Below are positions 8,407 through 17,898 of a DNA stretch of 64,000 bases, one piece after another. This DNA comes from UBA6168 sp039819485. Its GTDB lineage: Bacteria > Bacteroidota > Bacteroidia > Chitinophagales > Saprospiraceae. The notes beneath the pieces are model-generated. The model saw nothing but the letters and a program-made list of their open reading frames with translations. It ran no database searches and was not told the origin of the DNA. Both the position numbers and the translations under genes were made by a program. Every line of letters begins with the position of its first letter. Positions within the stretch are counted from its first letter, which is position 1. The DNA is taken from contig JBCBRY010000013.1 in NCBI GenBank assembly GCA_039819485.1, positions 1 through 64,000 on the forward strand, written 5' to 3'.

Positions 8407-11400
8407 ATGCAATTGCCTAAAATAGCCATACAGAATTATCAGTTCGTTTTGATTATTGCAATCATTGTTTTTGCGATAGGGCTCCGTTCGTATGTTGAAA
8501 TGCCCAGGGCGGAAAACCCACAGGTGGACCTGCCGATTTTTGATGTTTTTGTGGCCTACCCGGGAACCAGCCCCGAGGACATGGAAAAATTAATCGTCAA
8601 TCCACTGGAAGAAGCCTTAAACAAACTGGAGGGAATCGACGAAATTCTTTCCTTTTCCGAAGAGGGGATCGCTCAGGTCAGGCTCTTGGGCGCTTTTGAT
8701 ATTGACCCGACTGAAATATATGACGAGATTCTGAGAACGGCCACCGAAGTGAAAGCAGATTTGCCGGACGGTATTACCTATTACAAAACCACCCAATTTA
8801 AACCGGCCGACCAAACGGCCATTTTTCAATATGCACTGACGGGGCAAGACGTAAGTTATAAAAGGCTGCTGGAGCAGGCCGAAAAATTCAAGGCTGCCCT
8901 AAGAAAGGTAATGGGGGTCAACCAAATCAACATTGAGGCTGTGCCCGACGAGGAAATTCGAATCTCCATCGATTTTGCCAGAATGAACCAGCATCACATT
9001 GCTTTGCAACAGTTGGTGAATGCACTTGCTGCCAATAACACAAACATCCCAGGTGGAAAAGTGGAGGCTGGGGATAAGACCTTTTCAGTTATAACTTCAG
9101 GGAGTTACAACAGTTTGGAGTCGATTAAAAATACCGTTTTAACCGCTCAAAACGGACACCCGGTTTATTTAAAAGACGTAGCAGAAGTCTCCAAGCAATA
9201 TGCTGACAGCCGATGGATGGCCCGGTTCAATGGTGAAAAAGCCATTTGGATCAATATCACGCTGAAGAACGGAACCAATATTCTGCATGTATCAAAAGAT
9301 GTCAAACGGGTTGCTACTGATTTTAGCAATGCCTGCCCACCGAATATCCAACTGAAAACCGCTTTTGAGCAAGCACCGGCGGTCAGTCAGAAAATTGATG
9401 AATTTAGTACGAGTTTGTGGCAGGGGATGATATTAGTCGGGTTGGTCATAGTGCTGTTTATTGGCTTCAGAGCTGCCAGTATTATTGTCATCAATATTCC
9501 GTTGTGCATCTTGGTCGGACTGGCTTTGCTCAATTTGAGTGGTTTCAGTTTGCAGCAATTTTCTATTGCAGGGCTCATTCTGGCCCTGGGGTTATTGGTA
9601 GACAACGGGATCGTTATTATCGAAAGCATCAATCATTACTTGAAGGAAGGTTTGCCACCCAAAGAAGCGGCCATCAAAGGAACTGGCGATGTAGGCTATG
9701 CAATATTAAGCTCTACTTTAACGACCATTTTGGCATTTTATCCACTCACCCAACTCGGAAAGGGAGCGGGGGAATTGATCAAGTCATTGCCTGTCATCGT
9801 CACTTTAACCCTGCTCATCTCATTGGTTTTGGCGTTGACATTGTCGCCCATTTTAGCGGGCAAATTTATGCGCCTGAAGGAAGATCGGCACAGCCGCCTG
9901 ATCGATAGGTTCACGCGGTGGCTGACGGAGAAAGTTTACCGGCCCGTTTTACGTTTTTGTCTTCGGCACAGTTGGTTGATGATGGGGTTGTGTATTTTGT
10001 TATTGGCCGGAAGTCTTAGTTTGTTTCCAAAAATCGGGGTGAGTTTGCTACCCCCGGCAGACAAGCCAATGGTGTTTATTGAAATCACCGCACCCAAGGG
10101 CACCAATTTTCAAGGGACCGACAAAGCAGTTCGTTTTGTGGAACAAGTGTTAGACACAGTTCCCTTTGTCAAAAATTATTCAAGCAACATCGGCCACCGC
10201 AACCCACAAGTTTATTGGAATCGGTTATCCACGAATTTTGAAAGCAATGAGGCTGATGTATTGGTCAATTTTCAGCATTGGGACAATGAGCTGTTTTACA
10301 ACACTTTAGCAGGGATGCGGAATGTTTTTGATACGTATTCGGAGGCGAACATCAAAATCAGGGAAATGAAAATCAACTCCATTTCTTACCCAATAGATTT
10401 TTCAGTCGTCGGCCCTGATCCTGACACGTTGAAATCACTGTCGGCAAAAGTAGTCCAGATCCTAAAAACAACACCAGGAATTGTCAACATCCTCAACCCT
10501 TTGGAACTCAATAAAACTGGGCTTTCTGTGGAATTAAACCGGCAAAAAGCAGGCTTGATTGGCCTCTCCCCGCTGACTTTTGACCAGACCATCAGAGCAG
10601 GTTTGAGCGGCCTGCCGGTAGGAAGCGTTTCTTTGGATGATTGTAAAGATTGTGAAATGGTGGTTCGCATGCCCGTTGGAAATAAACCTGAAATTGAGGA
10701 CCTGGACAACCTTTATTTCACTACTGCCACCGGCCATCAAGTCCCTTTAAGGCAGGTAGCCGACGTGAAATTCAAATCACTGAGTCCACAAATATTACAT
10801 CAGGATCTGGAAAGGTTCAACAGCGTCCAGGCAGACGTCATCCGTGCAGACGAGGCCATTGAACTGACGGAAAAAATAGAGACAGAAATAACAAAAATCA
10901 ACCTTCCTGAGGGCTATTCCATTGTCGGCAAGGGTGAATTGGCGGAACAAGAGGAAGTATTTGGGGACCTGGTTTTCATTTTCATCATTGTGCTGTGCTG
11001 CATCTTTGCAATCCTGGTGATGCAGTTCAAATCTTTCTCCCAACCCCTGACTATTTTTTCGGCCATTCCTTTTGCCATAACGGGATCGTTCATCGCCCTA
11101 TACCTGACCGGTTGGCCGTTTTCCTTTCTGGCGTTTATCGGCTTCATTAGCCTAAGCGGTATCGTGGTCAATGATTCAATTTTGATCGTTGACCAAATCA
11201 ATCAGTTACGGAAAGAAGGCATGGATCGATTGGCAGCCATCAAACTTGGCAGTGAAAGAAGATTGATGCCCGTTGTTTTGACTACATTGACCACTATCCT
11301 GGGATTAATTCCACTCGCTATGTCACAGTCCAATTTGTGGACACCTATCTGTGCGACCATCATCGGCGGAATGCTGTCAGCCACTTTGATGATTTTATTG

Positions 11401-11436
11401 GTAGTGCCGGTATTGTATAAGTGGTGGGCTAAATAA
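8407..11436 (+). CDS. RND-family efflux permease (AcrB/hydrophobe-amphiphile type)
   Basis: The 1009-residue product has the full RND layout: a first TM helix near residues 12-30, a porter domain, TM2-6 at about 335-490, a helix near 530, a second porter domain, and TM8-12 at about 855-1005. The N-terminal RAENPQVDLPIFDVFVAYPG and the loop YPGTSPEDMEKLI are family hallmarks. Proton transfer in AcrB uses an Asp-Asp pair in TM4; here the helix reads GLLVDNGIVIIES, so the first Asp is kept and the second is Asn. One acidic residue at this place is enough in some other RND groups. The substrate is unknown. Its 3' end overlaps the convergent acpS gene by 8 bp. Confidence 0.93.
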   Translation: MQLPKIAIQNYQFVLIIAIIVFAIGLRSYVEMPRAENPQVDLPIFDVFVAYPGTSPEDMEKLIVNPLEEALNKLEGIDEILSFSEEGIAQVRLLGAFDIDPTEIYDEILRTATEVKADLPDGITYYKTTQFKPADQTAIFQYALTGQDVSYKRLLEQAEKFKAALRKVMGVNQINIEAVPDEEIRISIDFARMNQHHIALQQLVNALAANNTNIPGGKVEAGDKTFSVITSGSYNSLESIKNTVLTAQNGHPVYLKDVAEVSKQYADSRWMARFNGEKAIWINITLKNGTNILHVSKDVKRVATDFSNACPPNIQLKTAFEQAPAVSQKIDEFSTSLWQGMILVGLVIVLFIGFRAASIIVINIPLCILVGLALLNLSGFSLQQFSIAGLILALGLLVDNGIVIIESINHYLKEGLPPKEAAIKGTGDVGYAILSSTLTTILAFYPLTQLGKGAGELIKSLPVIVTLTLLISLVLALTLSPILAGKFMRLKEDRHSRLIDRFTRWLTEKVYRPVLRFCLRHSWLMMGLCILLLAGSLSLFPKIGVSLLPPADKPMVFIEITAPKGTNFQGTDKAVRFVEQVLDTVPFVKNYSSNIGHRNPQVYWNRLSTNFESNEADVLVNFQHWDNELFYNTLAGMRNVFDTYSEANIKIREMKINSISYPIDFSVVGPDPDTLKSLSAKVVQILKTTPGIVNILNPLELNKTGLSVELNRQKAGLIGLSPLTFDQTIRAGLSGLPVGSVSLDDCKDCEMVVRMPVGNKPEIEDLDNLYFTTATGHQVPLRQVADVKFKSLSPQILHQDLERFNSVQADVIRADEAIELTEKIETEITKINLPEGYSIVGKGELAEQEEVFGDLVFIFIIVLCCIFAILVMQFKSFSQPLTIFSAIPFAITGSFIALYLTGWPFSFLAFIGFISLSGIVVNDSILIVDQINQLRKEGMDRLAAIKLGSERRLMPVVLTTLTTILGLIPLAMSQSNLWTPICATIIGGMLSATLMILLVVPVLYKWWAK

Positions 11437-11809
11437 GACGGGCCAGGGCCACTGCCCAAACATACGCCCCCTCATGGCTAATAGAAAGCGAGACATCAAA
11501 CTGATAATCCGCCAGCAGTATTTCGACGCTCGGCTTGCCCGCCACTTTCTCCCGCGTAATCTCGATTTTCTTCCAGGGCAGTTTGATATTTGTATCAAAT
11601 TGTTTGACGGCCTTGTAGACGGCCTCTTTAGCCGAAAAGGTAGACGCATAGCGCAAGTTAGGTTCTGAAAAAGCTTCGGCATATGCTTTTTCTTTTTCAG
11701 TGAAAACCCGCCGGATAAACGAAGGATTGACAGACTGTTCGAACTCGCTCAACAACAGCACATCATTGCCAAGCTTGTAAATTGCATTTTCCTTGAGGGT
11801 CAGTTCCAT
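11429..11809 (-). CDS. acpS: Holo-[acyl-carrier-protein] synthase (4'-phosphopantetheinyl transferase)
   Basis: AcpS moves the 4'-phosphopantetheine arm from coenzyme A to a serine of acyl carrier protein, activating it for fatty-acid synthesis. The 126-residue length is that of the small trimeric AcpS class. The magnesium-binding residues are visible: Asp16 (LGNDVLLL) and Glu62 in SAKEAVYKAV. PSFIRRVFTEKEKAY and the late SISHEGAYVWAVA strand are also typical. The 3' end overlaps the convergent RND permease gene by 8 bp, so the two transcripts must run into each other or share a terminator inside coding DNA. Confidence 0.9.
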   Translation of the reverse strand: MELTLKENAIYKLGNDVLLLSEFEQSVNPSFIRRVFTEKEKAYAEAFSEPNLRYASTFSAKEAVYKAVKQFDTNIKLPWKKIEITREKVAGKPSVEILLADYQFDVSLSISHEGAYVWAVALARLI

Positions 11810-11889
11810 GGTGAAAATCGAAGGTGTTTTTTAATATTTCGTTCCGAGTGCAGGGCAAAATTCAATTATTGTAACAATGGCCTGGATTT

Positions 11890-11961
11890 CCTCCCCCCGC
11901 CCCCTCCCGAGGGGGAGATTTATACGTTCCTTTCTCCTCCCTTGGAGGAAGCGGGGGAGGT
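11890..11961. repeat. C/G-rich intergenic palindrome
   Basis: CTCCCCCCGCCCCCTC at the left and GAGGAAGCGGGGGAGG at the right form long imperfect inverted arms, with an inner CCTCCC/GGGGGA pair. A close relative is at 17461-17532. The rest of the 11810-12508 gap holds no recognisable gene; it is AT-rich and probably contains the promoters of acpS and of the haloperoxidase-like gene. Confidence 0.7.
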
Positions 11962-12508
11962 TGGCTGCGCTCAAATTAGATCAATCAGTTTTGCACCCTG
12001 CGCTGCATTTCGTTATAAAAGTAAAGCAGTTAATTTTAACGAAAACAATTCTCCTGTCCAACAGGCAAAAAAATGCAGTTGTTTAAAAACTCCTCTTGAG
12101 TTGACAATGCTTGAATTTTAAGAAGAGGCGGCCAACTTGGAGTTTTCAATCAACTTCAATATTTAAAAAAATAAATACCCTGCGGTAGGTCTTTCTTTTG
12201 TACACCTGTATTTAGACTGTATCTATCTCAAATCTAAAACTTATTCTATTCGATCTACCCATCTACTTTTCTTGATTTTTATTTCAGTACTGCAAATTTC
12301 TAAATCAACACGTTTCACCAAAATCCTTTTTTGACCTCCCAAGTAGCTGACCTGTTCAGTTGCCCATTCATCAACCAGCCCTATTGTAAACAGAAAACAG
12401 CAGGTGGAGGGACTTGTAAATCAATAGTCCCGTCGGAAGGCATGGCCCTTCCAATAGCAGCCGGCTGGTCTTCTGTGTGCAATGGGGTCATTCAAAAATT
12501 GTTTTTTT

Positions 12509-13948
12509 ATGAAAATCATTCAAAGTAAGATGTGGTTCCTGTTGGCAATCATCGGCCTGTTCTTCCAATCCTGTCAAAAAGACGAGAACCTAACAGAAGA
12601 ATTACCTGCAGTATTAGCTACCCCTGTCAATAATAACAACAATGGCCCCGGTGGCGGGCAGGGCGGCGACATTGCCAGCCTCGATAACGAACTGGTCATT
12701 GAATGGACCGACCTGCTCCTTGAACTCGACCGTTATGCAACGGGCATGCGCCCCTGTGCGACCGCACGTGCCCTGGCCTACATTCATCTGGCGACTTATG
12801 AAACGGCCGTACCAGGCATGCGCCGGTATGAATCGAACGAGCGTCGTTTACAGGGCCTGCGGATCAGGAGGGAAGAAAGGCCAAGAAACGTTGATTATGA
12901 AATTGCCCTCAATGCTTGCTATGCCGATGTCCTTGACCACTTTATCATCAATGTACCGGATGATTTAAAGGCTCAGATAACGGCCCTGGAGTCGGCCAAA
13001 GAAAGTGAACTGGCAGGCAATCAGTCCAACCGCCTGGTGGAGGACTCAAAAAAATGGGGAGTGCATGTAGCCCGGCAGGTTATCGCATACAGCCAGACCG
13101 ACGAAGAGGGAGAATCCCAGTTACTTGAGCCCCAGCCCCTCTCATACGAACCGCCCACGGGAGATGGTTTTTGGACCTACTCGGCCGATCCGGAAAGGGC
13201 ATTGTTTCCCTATTGGGAGTCGGTCCGCACCTTTGCCATCGGGTCCGACGAAACTACTACCGTTCCCCCTATTCCTTATAGCGAAGATCCAAACAGTGAA
13301 TATTTTGGGCAAATGATGGAAGTCTATAACGTGAACAATACGGCCAAGGCAGACGATAACGAAGACCTGTGGATCGCTGAATTCTGGAGCGACGATGTGG
13401 AGGGCCTGATGATGAGTCCGCCCGGCCGCCAGTATTCCATCGCCAACCAGCTGATCGACCAGTATTCACTTGACCTTCAGGAGACCTTGGTGATGTACCT
13501 CAAGCTCGGCTTTTCACTGAATGATGCTGCCGTGTCGACCTGGAAATACAAATATGAGCACATGGTCATGCGCCCCAACGTTTTTATCCATGAGTTCATT
13601 GACGCAGATTTCCAGACCAACCTGTACCGGTTGATCTACTGGCCCAACCCCTCTTTCCCTGGTTATCCCTCTGGCCACTCTTGTTTTGCCTCGGCAGCAG
13701 CGGGTATTTTCATTGATGTTTTTGGCAGTGGCACTGATTTTACCGACCGCTCGCACGAAGGTCGGCAGGAGTTCAGGGGCGAGCCGCGAACGTTTACTTC
13801 CTTTGAACAAATGGCTGAGGAAAATGCCTTCTCCCGCATCCCGCTCGGCGTGCACATCCGCATGGATTGTGCAGAAGGTCTGCGCTTGGGATATGAAATC
13901 TCCGATGCAGTGAATGAATTGGACTTGAGGCGCCGTCCAAATAATTAG
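12509..13948 (+). CDS. Vanadium-dependent haloperoxidase / PAP2-superfamily lipoprotein
   Basis: The three phosphate/vanadate-binding motifs of the PAP2 and vanadium haloperoxidase superfamily are intact: K-x6-RP near residue 348 (KYEHMVMRP), PSGH near residue 387 (GYPSGHSCFAS) and SR-x5-H-x3-D near residue 442 (SRIPLGVHIRMD). Members either oxidise halides with H2O2 or act as phosphatases; sequence motifs alone do not decide between these. An upstream in-frame ATG at 12482 exists, but 12509 is preferred because it gives a clean lipoprotein signal (WFLLAIIGLFFQSC), so the enzyme should be exported and lipidated. A Gly/Asn-rich linker (NNNNGPGGGQGGD) follows. About 270 bp downstream is a flavin amine oxidase gene on the same strand. 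Confidence 0.85.
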   Translation: MKIIQSKMWFLLAIIGLFFQSCQKDENLTEELPAVLATPVNNNNNGPGGGQGGDIASLDNELVIEWTDLLLELDRYATGMRPCATARALAYIHLATYETAVPGMRRYESNERRLQGLRIRREERPRNVDYEIALNACYADVLDHFIINVPDDLKAQITALESAKESELAGNQSNRLVEDSKKWGVHVARQVIAYSQTDEEGESQLLEPQPLSYEPPTGDGFWTYSADPERALFPYWESVRTFAIGSDETTTVPPIPYSEDPNSEYFGQMMEVYNVNNTAKADDNEDLWIAEFWSDDVEGLMMSPPGRQYSIANQLIDQYSLDLQETLVMYLKLGFSLNDAAVSTWKYKYEHMVMRPNVFIHEFIDADFQTNLYRLIYWPNPSFPGYPSGHSCFASAAAGIFIDVFGSGTDFTDRSHEGRQEFRGEPRTFTSFEQMAEENAFSRIPLGVHIRMDCAEGLRLGYEISDAVNELDLRRRPNN

Positions 13949-13993
13949 AGGTAGCTGGTAAATGTGCTGATTTGCCAACTTAGGGGCAGCCCC

Positions 13994-14027
13994 AGCGGTA
14001 ACATCGTTTTAGAACGATGTTACCGCT
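13994..14027. repeat. Small AGCGGTAACA hairpin, copy 1
   Basis: AGCGGTAACATCGTT at 13994-14008 pairs perfectly with AACGATGTTACCGCT at 14013-14027. Variants occur at 27385-27417, 36315-36356 and 51268-51290. It follows the haloperoxidase gene and has no U-tract. Confidence 0.75.
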
Positions 14028-14214
14028 AAACTGATGTCACGCATAAAAAATACCCTTTCCCCCTCTACCCATTTCACAAAAATCCGCTTATCCGCCTTTT
14101 TATCCCGCTCAACAGTTTTTCCCATACGCTGGTTGATCAATCAAATTTCTGGTCCATTCTATCCTTATCTTTGGTCAAAATTAACCTTCAAACAGTTTAA
14201 TAAAAATACCAATC

Positions 14215-15378
14215 ATGACCAGAAAAGAATTCCTGAAAATGTGTGGTGTCCTCGGAGTCGGGTTTCCATTTCAAGCAACCGTGACTTCGTGCAGCGAAGA
14301 AGATATTACACCGGGCTCTGTAGAAAAAGTCCTGATCATCGGAGCCGGGGCGGCCGGACTTTCTGCGGGCTACCTGCTGAATCAGCGGGGAATTGATTTT
14401 GAAATTTTGGAGGCTTCATCCAATTATGGAGGCCGCATGAAAAGGACAAATGATTTTGCCAACTTTCCGATTCCACTGGGTGGTGAGTGGCTGCACGTGG
14501 AAAAAGGCGTTTTGGATGAAATCGTAAACGATTCTTCCATTCAGGTGAATGTGGAAACCACCCCTTATGACCCCAACGTTGATTATGGATTGTTTGAAGG
14601 ACAGCAAATTTCCGTTGCCGACGTTGGTTTCACCATCGATCAGAAATTTATCAATTCCACCTGGTTTGACTTTTTTGAAGATTATATAGTCCCCTCCGTT
14701 GAAGCACAAATAAAATACAACAAGATCGTTGAGTCCATTGATTATTCAGGTGACCAGGTGCTGGTCAAAACGGCGAATGAGGAATTTTCAGCGGATAAGG
14801 TCATCGTTGCGGTTCCAGTGAAAATCCTGCAAAACGGAGCCATTACTTTCACCCCTGAACTGCCGGGCGACAAATCTGACGCCATTAACAATGTGACCGT
14901 TTGGGACGGCTGTAAGGCATTCATCGAATTTTCCGAGAAATTTTACCCTACGTTTACGGCCTTTGAAACCATCCCCGAATCGGCTGGCCAAAAGCTGTAT
15001 TACGATGCTGCTTACGGTCAAAATACCACCCAGCATATTCTGGGCCTGTTCGCAGTCGGGGTGGAGGCACATCCTTATATAGAAAGGACGGGGGATGATT
15101 TGATCAATTATATGTTGAATGAACTGGACGCCATTTACGACAACAAAGCATCGGCCAGTTATGTGAAACATATTTTCCAAAACTGGAATGCAGAGCCTTT
15201 TGCCAACGGAGCTTACATCTACGACGACGAAGACTGGAGACGGGTACGGACGCTGGGCGAGTCGGTCGGCAACAATCTGTTTTTTGCGGGAGATGCCTAC
15301 ACCACGGGAGAAGATTGGTCGAGTGTACACACTGCCGCCCGGTCGGCCAAAAGAGCGGTGCAAGAATTAGCGGGATAG
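14215..15378 (+). CDS. Exported flavin amine oxidase-family FAD oxidoreductase
   Basis: The 387-residue protein has the FAD dinucleotide fold LIIGAGAAGLSAGYLL near residue 38, the following acidic strand end FEILEASSNYGGRM typical of amine oxidases and phytoene desaturases, and the C-terminal FAD motif FFAGDAYTTGEDWSSVHTA. The first 30 residues (TRKEFLKMCGVLGVG, then VTSC) resemble a twin-arginine-type lipoprotein signal with one Arg replaced or shifted (RK), so export of the folded flavoprotein is likely but not proven. The amine substrate is unknown. A 25-bp-arm hairpin just downstream ends the transcript. Confidence 0.87.
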   Translation: MTRKEFLKMCGVLGVGFPFQATVTSCSEEDITPGSVEKVLIIGAGAAGLSAGYLLNQRGIDFEILEASSNYGGRMKRTNDFANFPIPLGGEWLHVEKGVLDEIVNDSSIQVNVETTPYDPNVDYGLFEGQQISVADVGFTIDQKFINSTWFDFFEDYIVPSVEAQIKYNKIVESIDYSGDQVLVKTANEEFSADKVIVAVPVKILQNGAITFTPELPGDKSDAINNVTVWDGCKAFIEFSEKFYPTFTAFETIPESAGQKLYYDAAYGQNTTQHILGLFAVGVEAHPYIERTGDDLINYMLNELDAIYDNKASASYVKHIFQNWNAEPFANGAYIYDDEDWRRVRTLGESVGNNLFFAGDAYTTGEDWSSVHTAARSAKRAVQELAG

Positions 15379-15392
15379 AGTAAAAGTGGCAC

Positions 15393-15468
15393 AAAAGCAT
15401 TTTGTTCAACTGAGAAACACCATGCACCTCTGCAATAATGGGTTTTCTCAGTCGAACAAAATGCTTTT
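15393..15468. terminator. Long bidirectional hairpin between convergent genes
   Basis: The arm AAAAGCATTTTGTTC... at 15393-15417 pairs with ...GAACAAAATGCTTTT at 15444-15468 with one mismatch in 25. Ends rich in A and T give a U-run on both strands. It lies 14 bp after the amine oxidase stop and 9 bp after the second, full-length stop (15478) of the convergent T9SS gene, as expected for a shared terminator. Confidence 0.85.
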
Positions 15469-15477
15469 TGATTTTGG

Positions 15478-15606
15478 TTATAAAACGACCAACTTAACAA
15501 GATCAGCACGATTGATCCTCACGTAGTATAACCCAGGTTGTAAAAAATGGGTATCAAGCTCCTTCAATTCAGTTTCCTCGAATTGCTCGATTCTGATCAT
15601 CCGGTT
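15478..15606 (-). pseudogene. Severed C-terminal half of a T9SS type A sorting domain
   Basis: Reading on in the same frame past the TAA at 15607-15609 gives 42 further codons up to a second TAA at 15478-15480. The translation includes RMIRIEQFEETELKEL and then LQPGLYYVRINRADLVKLVVL-like residues, which is the standard end of a type IX secretion sorting domain (x-L-x-x-G-x-Y-x-V-x-I). The exact match of frame, length and motif shows that this DNA was coding until the stop arose. A sequencing error or programmed read-through are the alternatives. Confidence 0.85.
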
Positions 15607-16350
15607 TTAGCTGTCAAAAAACTCCACCGATTCTATTGGTTTATCACCGAGGAAAATACTTTGGCCAAGTTTTACCGGATTTGGGAAAATGACCGCAGAA
15701 CCGTCCCGGTCTCCATATTTAATTGACAATATGTTGGAATAATGTTGGGAACCATCAAAATCGACCTGTTTCAACCGATAATAGTTATTGCCGTTGAACG
15801 GGCTGGAATCCACATACCGATAAGCCTGCCTTTCCAGCGTATTACCGGCTCCTTCAACCCAAGACAATTCAGTCCATTGAAAGCCATCAGCAGATTTTTC
15901 AATCGAAAATCCGTCGTTGTTAATTTCTACCGTAGTTGTCCAGTCAAGGACAATTTGATTCTGATACAGTGAGCTGGTAAAAGTTGATAATTCTATCGGC
16001 AAGCTTCCGGCACTGTATGCACAAGTTTCGCTATCCACTGTGAGGGTGCCCGTAAAATTGGTAACTCCTCCATTACAGTTAGGGCCACTGCGATAGCAGG
16101 CAGGATCACCGCTGGTTCCGGCGCCAGAATCGTAATTATAAGTTGTACCCGTGCCTTCATCCACTATCGAGGCTGGCAGAGGGTCTGGCGGTGTACCCCA
16201 AACCAAAGTAAATGCTTTGTCATTGCCGATTTCTACAGCTTGGCTAGGGCACTGAGCATACGAGTCGGTGCCGAAGATAGATGTGAAAAGCATGAACAGA
16301 AAACACGAAAGCAGGAGCTTCCCAGTGCTGAAGCGTAATAATTTTTTCAT
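15607..16350 (-). CDS. Secreted T9SS cargo protein, sorting domain cut by in-frame stop
   Basis: This 247-residue product starts with a clear signal peptide (basic MKKLLRFSTGK, hydrophobic core, ending SYAQ). Residues 35-115 form a small Cys-containing domain of unknown role (ACYRSGPNCNGG). Residues 118-215 are the beta-sandwich that often precedes the sorting signal (LPIELSTFTS; NNDGFSIEKSADG; NNYYRLKQVDFDG). The sorting domain begins at IFPNPVKLGQ but the frame stops after VEFFDS. The missing part is intact in frame downstream (15478-15606). Without it the protein should reach the periplasm but not be recognised by the T9SS, so this is probably a recent loss of function. Confidence 0.8.
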   Translation of the reverse strand: MKKLLRFSTGKLLLSCFLFMLFTSIFGTDSYAQCPSQAVEIGNDKAFTLVWGTPPDPLPASIVDEGTGTTYNYDSGAGTSGDPACYRSGPNCNGGVTNFTGTLTVDSETCAYSAGSLPIELSTFTSSLYQNQIVLDWTTTVEINNDGFSIEKSADGFQWTELSWVEGAGNTLERQAYRYVDSSPFNGNNYYRLKQVDFDGSQHYSNILSIKYGDRDGSAVIFPNPVKLGQSIFLGDKPIESVEFFDS

Positions 16351-16557
16351 GAAAAAGTTTTGTTAGTTGAAGTGTAGAGGTGTCAAAAAAGGGCGAATTT
16401 ACATCTATATCAGCTAAATGTAAATATTTAATATACAAAAAACATTTCTGCACTTTTGCCCACCACAACCTTTTGAGTCAACAACATCTAAATGGTCACT
16501 TTTTTCATAAAAAAATTTCAAATATTTTAAAGCTGATTTTCTCTATTATTTTCCCTG

Positions 16558-17397
16558 CTATGGCTTCCCAAAATGCTCTACCTCAAATACATGTGAATGC
16601 AGGTTGGCAATCCACATTTTTCCTTCCTGTGTGATACGCAGATAATGCAGGGCATGTTGAATATACGGGCGGATGGTTTCCCAATAGAACGTCGCATAAT
16701 CTTTTCTCATATCTCCGGGGTTTTTATACCCCAGTTTTTCATTGAGCCCCAGTTCGCTGAACTCATAAAACAAGGCCGGCTGTTTTCTCAAATACTGCGG
16801 GTCACCCAGTTGGCCAATCAAATCGGAAGCCCTCGCCAGGCTTCCGTAACTCGTGATGTCCTGATGGAAATCGTCTTTAGGAATGGGGAACCGGGTCATT
16901 TCTATATAGCTGCAGATCCTGTCCGTATCGATATTGGTGAAGGAGGCATCACTGAACCGCTCCTGAACGAATAACTTCCCTCGGTCCACATGATAGGGCG
17001 CCAGCGAGGCATCCGTCCCATCCCTGGAGATTTCGATCACTTCATCACCAATACCCGTTGCAACGGAATCGCCGATATCATTCCTGCAAATGCCACGGAC
17101 ATAACCAATATCATGACAAAGAAGCGCGATGATAAAATGCAGCCAATCATTTGAAGTGACGCCCCCCTCACTTAAATGTTTTCCCTTCAATATTTCCTGA
17201 CCGACCATGGTCACCATGATCGTGTGATCAATATCATGATATAGCAGATCACTGTTCGAAATATTTTCGAGGGCAAGACGACCAAACCATGGAAGAATAT
17301 AACTATTCTCCGGCTCTAAAAGACCGAAGGTTTCCAGGTAATATTCACTTAATTCTTTAACAAAAGCATCGATCAGTACTTTTTGAATATTTAGCAT
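16558..17397 (-). CDS. HD-domain metal-dependent phosphohydrolase
   Basis: The 279-residue cytoplasmic protein carries an HD-type metal site. A first histidine region LLYHDIDHTIMVTM lies near residue 53 and the paired LLCHDIGYVRGIC near residue 93. Acidic residues further on (NIDTDRICSYIEMTRF, and RASDLIGQLGDP near 190) fit the remaining ligands. HD proteins of this shape hydrolyse nucleotides or cyclic dinucleotides, but no extra domain here points to a substrate. It is transcribed alone: a 500-bp gap separates it from the upstream beta-propeller gene. Confidence 0.75.
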   Translation of the reverse strand: MLNIQKVLIDAFVKELSEYYLETFGLLEPENSYILPWFGRLALENISNSDLLYHDIDHTIMVTMVGQEILKGKHLSEGGVTSNDWLHFIIALLCHDIGYVRGICRNDIGDSVATGIGDEVIEISRDGTDASLAPYHVDRGKLFVQERFSDASFTNIDTDRICSYIEMTRFPIPKDDFHQDITSYGSLARASDLIGQLGDPQYLRKQPALFYEFSELGLNEKLGYKNPGDMRKDYATFYWETIRPYIQHALHYLRITQEGKMWIANLHSHVFEVEHFGKP

Positions 17398-17460
17398 TTT
17401 TTAGAAATTTATCCTGAGTACGGGACAAAACCTTACTTTGATAAATGTTACGAGAACGTC

Positions 17461-17532
17461 CTCCCCCTTGCCCCCTCCAGAGGGGGAAATCAAATCCGTT
17501 CTTGTTTCCCTTTGTAGGGGTTAGGGGGAGGT
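17461..17532. repeat. C/G-rich intergenic palindrome, second copy
   Basis: CTCCCCCTTGCCCCCTCC at the left and GTAGGGGTTAGGGGGAG at the right form an imperfect hairpin, closely related to the one at 11890-11961. Together with the MITE-like copy that follows, it fills most of the 17398-17898 gap; the remainder is AT-rich with no evident gene. Confidence 0.7.
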
Positions 17533-17570
17533 TTTTTTAGTTCAAATTATCATTGCTTGGTTTTGTCCAG

Positions 17571-17699
17571 TAAACAGGTGGTCAAAAAAAATGACACTTT
17601 TCCTTTGCCTGAAAAAGAGTTTTGAGACTTGGAGTTCAAACATTTGTCCAAATAAAAGTGTCATTTTTAGTACTCCTTGTTTTTGTCCAAGTACTTACT
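17571..17699 (+). repeat. MITE-like palindromic element, copy 4 (near full length)
   Basis: It contains AAAATGACACTTTTCC, the core TTTGCCTGAAAAAGAG, AAATAAAAGTGTCATTTTT and an outer arm TTTTTGTCCAAGTACTTAC. This is the complete element in the opposite orientation to the 30.0 and 34.7 kb copies. Confidence 0.8.
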
Positions 17700-17898
17700 C
17701 AGAAATTTATTTTAAGGCAAAAATATTTATATACGTTGGTAAGGTCGTAAATTAATTAAACTCAGCGAATATGCAACAAAGTGCATCGGCGAATCTCTAA
17801 ATTTAGAAAAGAGCATGACCCACAGACAGCAATGCCTCCTCAATGCTAAAAAGATAAATAAGTCTCAATCATGGTTTTTCATCTCGTCAAAAAATGCT

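Noticed and set aside
12331..12528. Open frame of 65 codons upstream of the haloperoxidase-like gene
   Set aside because: It overlaps the real start in another frame and has no sign of being coding.
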